Shown: positions 8,569 through 13,524 of the stretch, one piece after another
How positions within the stretch are numbered: the first letter of the stretch is position 1
Layout: each line of letters begins with the position of its first letter
From: Terana coerulea
Taxonomy: Eukaryota; Basidiomycota; Agaricomycetes; Polyporales; Phanerochaetaceae
Direction: 5' to 3'
Assembly (NCBI GenBank): GCA_024811115.1
Contig: JAKOGH010000326.1
Location: forward strand, 1 to 13,524
DNA length: 13,524 bases
The notes under the pieces: model-generated
The model's input: the letters and a program-made list of their open reading frames with translations, nothing else
The model's database searches: none
What the model was told of the DNA's origin: nothing
Translations under genes and position numbers: made by a program

Positions 8569-11345
8569 TCAGCCCTGGTCGTCCGCATCCCGCTTCCGCT
8601 TCATCTCCCTCGACACCTTGTGTTGCGCCGACTCGTGCTTCGCAAGCTCCGGCGGCACCTTCGACACCGGGCTCTTCGATATTTCTGCAGGGAGAAACAG
8701 GATCAGCCTCAGCGTGCCACAGGAACACGGCGGAAGGGCACGCACCCTGCCTGAGGTCGTACCTAAAAATAGCATTGGAGCCCGTCAGCGACCCGGAACG
8801 AAGGATGGCGGCAAATAAAGGTACGTACATGACTTCGTCGTCGTCGTTCGTCAGGAAGGTGATCGCGGTGCCCTGCTTGCCCGCACGACCGGTACGGCCG
8901 ATACGGTGCACGTACGCCTCGATGGTGCTCGACATCTGGTAGTTGACGACGAGCGTGACGTCTTGCACGTCGATACCACGCCCAGCGAGGTCCGTCGCGA
9001 CCAGGATGTCGGATTCGCCTGTGCGCAACGACTGCAGAGCGGCCTCTCGCTGTTCTTGATTTTTGCCGGAGTGAAGCGTGGCCGTGCTCCACTAGAATGG
9101 AGGCAGAATGTTAGTAATGTGAGCTGTCGCCATTGGTGGACGCACGTACCCCGCCCCGCTGCAAATCTTTCGCGACCATGTCGGCTGTCTTCTTTGGTTG
9201 ACGAAGACGATAATGGGCGAGGCAAATTGGCCGCTGTTGAATATCTCCAGCATCCGTTGCCTACACCGCAATGTTAGCTAGTTTCGCATGTTAGACACCG
9301 ATAAACTCACTTCTTTTTCTCGTCTCCGGTGACGAACTCCACCCTCTGCTCGACGGTATCAACCGCACGGCCGGCCTCACCAATAGTGATGATAGCCGGT
9401 CTCTTCAGATACTTCTTGGTCAGCCTTTCAACCGGCGGGGGCATCGTCGCCGAGAACAGCGTCGTCACGCGCGTACGGCCCTTCTTAACGATATCACCGT
9501 CAACGTCCATCGACTCGCTCTGGTCCTCGCCCTCCATGGTGTCTGACGGGAGCTTGTCCAGGATGAACGTCAAATCGACCTCAAAGCCAAGGTTGACCAT
9601 GCGGTCGGCCTCATCCATGACAATGTAGCGACATTGTGAGAGCACGAGGACGTGCCGCTCGATGACATCCTTCAGACGACCTGGCGTGGCGATAATAATT
9701 TCGGCTCCAGAACGCAGATTGAACTGTTGCTCTTCGACGGCTCGCTATGTAGACCGTATTAGCAGGAAAACAAAGCGGCACGCAACTGGGGATGACTCAC
9801 GCCTCCGACAATGGAAACACAAGTGAAGCCCAATGGCGACGCAAACTTCCTCGTCTCCGATTCAATCTGCTGAGCCAACTCACGCGTAGGAGCCATGATA
9901 AGTGCGTAAGGGCCCAGATGTCTGTTTTCGTCCGTGAAGAGAGGTAGCTTGGAGATGAAAGACAGCATCGGAATGACGAAAGCAGCAGTCTTACCGGAAC
10001 CTGATGGCGAAAAGGTCAACGGCGGTGAGAACTGACACTATGTAAGTTACGCACCAGTTTCAGCAATACCAATAATGTCCCTGTTCTGCAATCCGATGGG
10101 AATGGCCTGCCGCTGGATAGGCGAAGGTTCCTTGTAACCAATGGTGTCGATCACATCGAGAATCTGTTGCGGTATCGCAGATTCCGCCCAGGAACGCAGT
10201 GGATGTGGTATCTGGCCGCCTATAGTATGAAACGGAGAATAAGATTATGATGCGCAACGCATGAAGGAACGTACCTCGGGCAGCGATGCTAAAGTCTTCC
10301 CTGAATATACGCCAGTCGCGCTCCTTCATCTCGTCTAGAGCCTTCTCCGTCCAATGTCTCTCGTCTATGCCAGCCTTGGCCGCCTTTCTGCGCTCCAGGG
10401 GTCCGCCAGCTGCATGCCAGGCCCTTCCACGCCATCCCGCCTTGCCACCACAGGCCCTCCCCGTCGTCCATACCAGCAATATGCCCTCTGCCAAACATGA
10501 CTTGCGCTCCCTGCCGTTGGCTGCCGACGGTGCCCGGAGCCTCGGCGGAGAACGTGTCGTCCTGCTCGTCCCAGTCAAACACGAACTTTCTGTCGTTCAT
10601 CTTGCGGATCTTCCGCTTCTTCTTGTCCACGCCGAGGTACCGCGATCGAATCGCGGAGAGGTCGTCGGTGGTCATCGGCGGGGTGTAGTCCTCGGAATCG
10701 TTGGTCAGTGGTGTGGTGAGGGCAGCGGCGCCGTTACCGTTGGCTGAGGAAGCGGGAAGGGGTGGGGAGGCATGGATGATGCGCCAGAGCCGGAGGGTGC
10801 TCCTGAGCCCCTGCCGCGGTCGGCGCGAGGACCTGTAGGTACACCTTGGTACGCCGGTCGATCATCGCGGGGAGGTGGTTGTCGCGAATCTCTGCCTCTA
10901 TCCCTGTTGTCTCTCCTGCCGTAGCGACCATTGTCGCGATCTCTGTCATGTCTATCATCGTCTACAAGCGCTTGAGTATGTAAATCTTGCAGTATACCAG
11001 GAATTTGAAACGTACATCGACCTCCTCCGCCTCCGCCATACCGCGCAGTACGCTCTCGGTCCCGCTCTTTCTGGCGGAAGTCTTCTGCATCCCTCTCAAG
11101 AGCTTCGCGCTCTTTCTTCGACCTCTCCTCCTTCTCCTTCTGCTCTCTTATTTCCTGCGCTCTCTTCTCGATGGCCAACTGAGCTCGTTGCTCCTTGGTC
11201 AAGAACTTGGGCTGCAGTGTTCGTGATGAGTGAACACGTACTTGCGTGATAATTAGGTTACGTACCTTCGCAGCGGCCTCTTTCTCTGCCTTCTGCTTTT
11301 GAAGCAGAGAGTCTATAGAAAGCGGCTGAGCCCTTGCACTAGCCA
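8569..11345 (-). CDS. PRP28: Pre-mRNA-splicing ATP-dependent RNA helicase PRP28 (DDX23 family), with frame breaks
   Basis: Prp28 is the U5 snRNP-associated DEAD-box helicase that helps replace U1 by U6 at the 5' splice site in the nucleus. The start [20 protein letters not shown] (ATG at 11343-11345) is typical, followed by a charged coiled Lys/Glu/Arg segment and the conserved [19 protein letters not shown]. Helicase motifs follow: Q motif near 10090-10130, motif I AETGSGKT (split by the intron 10001-10054), [17 protein letters not shown] at 9604-9615, SAT at 9445-9453, FVNQ near 9197, [10 protein letters not shown] and [11 protein letters not shown]. The tail is [14 protein letters not shown]. 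Introns: 11212-11265, 10962-11015, 10220-10274, 10001-10054, 9745-9800, 9261-9310, 9092-9149, 8763-8828 and 8685-8745. The exon 8746-8762 is only 17 bases. The reading frame breaks near 9193, once in 10410-10470 and once near 10744-10844. The protein is about 720-755 residues if repaired; human DDX23 is 820. Confidence 0.96.
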
Positions 11346-11578
11346 TCCTGTCGTGGTGGTGGGTGCTACTTATGAGAGTCGCATTCATCCAAGCTGCCCC
11401 GCACATTGGGCGCTTAGTCTTCCGCTCGCATTCACGTGCAACTTCCCTTTTTGAGCGAGCAATTCTCTGCGCGCCTGGCGGGGAGCGCGACTTGTGATAG
11501 ACTCTCGCTGCCTCGCTCTGCACGCACGCATTTCTCAATATAACGACCACATTCCCTTACGCACCGCTCGTTGACGAC
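11346..11578. promoter_or_regulatory. Divergent promoter between PRP28 and the EF-hand-like gene
   Basis: The 233 bases between the two start codons must serve both genes. Visible elements are a palindromic E-box CACGTG at 11433-11438, an inverted CCAAT (ATTGG) at 11405-11409, and an AT-rich TATA-like AATATAAC at 11537-11544, about 35 bases before the plus-strand ATG. The remainder is pyrimidine-rich towards the plus-strand gene. Activity is inferred from position and motifs only. Confidence 0.6.
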
Positions 11579-12352
11579 ATGAACAGGGCCCTGGAGGAGC
11601 TGCGCGCGAACGCCGGCGTGCGGTATGAGAGCCCCGAGCCTGAGTCGAGGCAAGGACGGCGGAACCCCTCCGATGCAGGCGTGCAGCTCCTTGACACAGA
11701 GGGCGCAATTTCAATAGAGGCATGTTGAACTTGCATAAAATCAAGAATAATAAGCTGATGTCGTGTCGCTACTTGCTCAGTTGGAAGCGTGTCTGGCACA
11801 CATATTCTCGAAGTACTGCACGCCACAACCTGAGAAACGGCCTGGTCTGCAGGTACCGCCGGAAGGCGCGTTCCTTTCATCCGACGCCCTTGACGACTGG
11901 GCGAGGGAAACAAATGGCACCGCGTTTGACGAGGAGTCAAAGGAGGAGCTGCTCATGTTTATGGATTGTACGGAGGACGGTGGCCTGACGTGAGTGTGCT
12001 TCGACTCGCCAGTTGATCGCGTACTAATTCAAGACCCTTCGAAACAGCTTTGAAGGGTTTCTTCAAGTATACCAGCTACAGACCGAGTCTGATGAAGAAG
12101 AAACATGGAGAGATCTAGTATGTGGCTGAAAAACCGCGTGAAAGTCAACTTCTAATGAGCAGCAGTTTAAACATGGCTTTGATCGCACGTTGAACTTGGT
12201 AACCCCGAGACGGGAAGATATTGAGGACGTAGACATGGAAATGAGCCATCCCAGCCAAACCGAGTACGTTGATCATTACGTCTATGGGTGCAGGTTAGCT
12301 GATTTGGCTTGGTAGAACAAAACCACATAGCCCTGAAGCCCCGTCACACTAG
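11579..12352 (+). CDS. Small EF-hand-like protein, conserved hypothetical of basidiomycetes
   Basis: The spliced product is 184 residues. Exons are 11579-11719, 11781-11989, 12048-12117, 12166-12263 and 12316-12352. Residues about 109-120 (DCTEDGGLTFEG), followed by FLQVYQLQTE, form one helix-loop-helix with Asp/Thr/Asp/Gly at EF-hand loop positions 1, 3, 5 and 6. Position 12 is Gly instead of Glu, so calcium binding is doubtful. WRDL and KHGFDRTLNL follow; the C-terminus is acidic and polar. There is no signal peptide or membrane segment, so it is probably soluble. I recall similar uncharacterised proteins in other basidiomycetes but know no assigned role. The first intron needs a GC donor. 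The third has tandem acceptors (12162 or 12165), adding or omitting one Gln. If the last intron (12264-12315) is retained, translation stops at 12315. All exons join in frame, unlike the neighbours. Confidence 0.75.
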
Positions 12353-12587
12353 TCCATGTTGCTAGATTCTTTACGGCGGCAACCCCAACATACCATTTAT
12401 CTACTCTACGCCTCGCCCTATTATATCCCACACATCGCTTTGCTCATCACACATTCTAGTTTGTATATTTACAAGTGCTTGCATGCGCTGATTCATACGT
12501 ACGCAGGGCCTGTAGCAACATCGAGCCTTTTTCTCTTTGAAAGCATATCATAAGCAATGGAGACATGACTTGCGGCTTTACATTTAT
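12353..12587. other. Convergent intergenic region
   Basis: This stretch separates the stop codons of the EF-hand-like gene and the methyltransferase gene, so it should contain both terminators. It is more AT-rich than its surroundings, with TATAT and TTTGTATATTTAC tracts near 12420-12475 that could act as 3' processing efficiency elements. No gene is visible. Confidence 0.5.
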
Positions 12588-13524
12588 CTACATGGACATG
12601 ACAGGGGTGATCGGCGGAATGCTCAATGCTTTACGGTGCAGTGCGAAGCTTAGAAAAGACCATATCTCCATGCCGTCCCAGTCATCTTTTGACCACTTGA
12701 GACCACTACGCTGCATTGCTTCCGAGACTTTGCGGGATGGGATACGAGTCAGGGTGAAGCTAGCTCTGGCTCTTGTGAGGAAATGCTCGACGAGTGGAGG
12801 ATCGCGGCGTTCGATGCAGACATAAACGGACGGGTGTCGTGGTTTCTGCGTGTCCGCCAAGGTAACGGACGCGCGAAATATGTGGGCCAAGGATTGCAAC
12901 AGAGGTTCAACAAGGTCCGGGAGTACACCGTGTCCGAGGATTATATAGTCGAATGGCGGTCCGAGCAGGCCTGGATCTGCTTTCCCAGGTGACACGGTGT
13001 GCACGGGTGACGCAATGACCGCATCGTCTTCCCAATTCCATTCGGTCGCAGGTACCGTCCAATCCAGTGCGCGGACCTGAACGGCCCGCTTTCGCGAGGC
13101 AGGTTTGCGACGTTCTGGGCAATGTTGGTAGAAAGGACGGACGCAATAACGTCTGGTAAATCCGTGGCTAGGACCTCGCACCCCAAGGAGGCTAGTGCTA
13201 GACTGGGGTAGGTTCAGATGACGAGTGAGACACATCCGAGAAGGAACCGTAGCGGAGCCGTCATGTTCCTTTAGAGGATTGACAGCGAGAGGGAAGGAAC
13301 ATACGCAGAGAGTCCTATTCCGCTGCCCAGCTCAAGTACTCTTGGGATGGCGACTACCAGGCAAAGCCTGGTTGACGCGGTGTTTGGTATCGAAGAAATG
13401 GGCCAGCCATGCGGTAAGGACCTGCGCGCCCAGCCAGAGCGCAGTGCCGTTTGTAATGCCGTTGTCAAGTTGGGCGAGTCGGAGCGTGCAATCCTTGAAC
13501 GAATATTGCAGCTCAGCGAGGTGC
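12588..13524 (-). CDS. METTL21-like (Methyltransf_16) protein lysine methyltransferase, 5' end outside the window, frame broken
   Basis: This is a seven-beta-strand S-adenosylmethionine-dependent methyltransferase. The N-terminal part GITNGTALWLGAQVLTAWLA (about 13400-13455) matches the family's entry to the SAM fold. It is followed by motif I VLELGSGIGL, then VLATDLPDV and STNIAQN, RALDWT, the post-motif-II SDTVY carrying the family DXXY signature, and a C-terminal VYVCIERRDPPLVEHF and DWDGMEIW. An intron at 13203-13304 joins GLSA to LALASLG in frame. Four single-base breaks interrupt the frame: an extra base near 13344-13346, a missing base near 13083-13087, an extra base near 12938-12940 and a missing base near 12919-12921. 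They compensate in pairs. The stop is TAG at 12588-12590. The family methylates lysines on chaperones and translation factors; the substrate here cannot be told. The start codon lies beyond 13524. Confidence 0.83.

Noticed and set aside
10410..10473. A 64-base intron that would restore the PRP28 frame
   Set aside because: It would remove the conserved GMDD after FGRGHIA and lacks a good branch site. A single-base indel is simpler given the clear indel at 9193.
1..13524. CRISPR arrays, bacterial operons or prophage genes
   Set aside because: There are no regularly spaced direct repeats or ribosome-binding sites. The genes have spliceosomal introns, so the sequence is eukaryotic.

Overview
The window is fungal nuclear DNA, most likely from a mushroom-forming basidiomycete. 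It is GC-rich, and its recognisable genes are broken by many short introns of about 50-65 bases with GTRNGT donors and CAG/TAG acceptors. The best gene is a close relative of the basidiomycete spliceosomal helicase Prp28.

Layout. Positions 1-5550 hold no gene I can name. They contain several intron-like segments, a twin CCAAT promoter-like site near 4350, and a plausible but unrecognised spliced plus-strand gene ending at 5547. Positions 5695-7977 hold the most striking structure: two 822-base copies of a non-autonomous, hAT-like DNA transposon in opposite orientation, identical wherever I compared them, around a 607-base spacer. The 8-base duplications beside the copies are exchanged between them. 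This is what an inversion of the spacer by recombination between the two copies would leave.

Positions 8569-11345 (minus) encode PRP28, the DEAD-box helicase that exchanges U1 for U6 at the 5' splice site. It shares a 233-base divergent promoter with a plus-strand gene (11579-12352) for a small protein with one EF-hand-like loop. That gene converges on a minus-strand gene (12588 to beyond the right edge) for a METTL21/Methyltransf_16-type lysine methyltransferase.

Frame breaks. PRP28 and the methyltransferase keep intact splice sites and conserved motifs, but both are interrupted by single-base frame breaks. At least one break in PRP28 and four in the methyltransferase are clear, mostly in short runs of one base. 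This looks more like residual indel error in a long-read assembly than gene decay, but sequence alone cannot settle it. The same noise probably hides the structure of the unrecognised genes on the left. There is no sign that the genes form a pathway; they look like ordinary housekeeping neighbours beside a transposon-rearranged segment.
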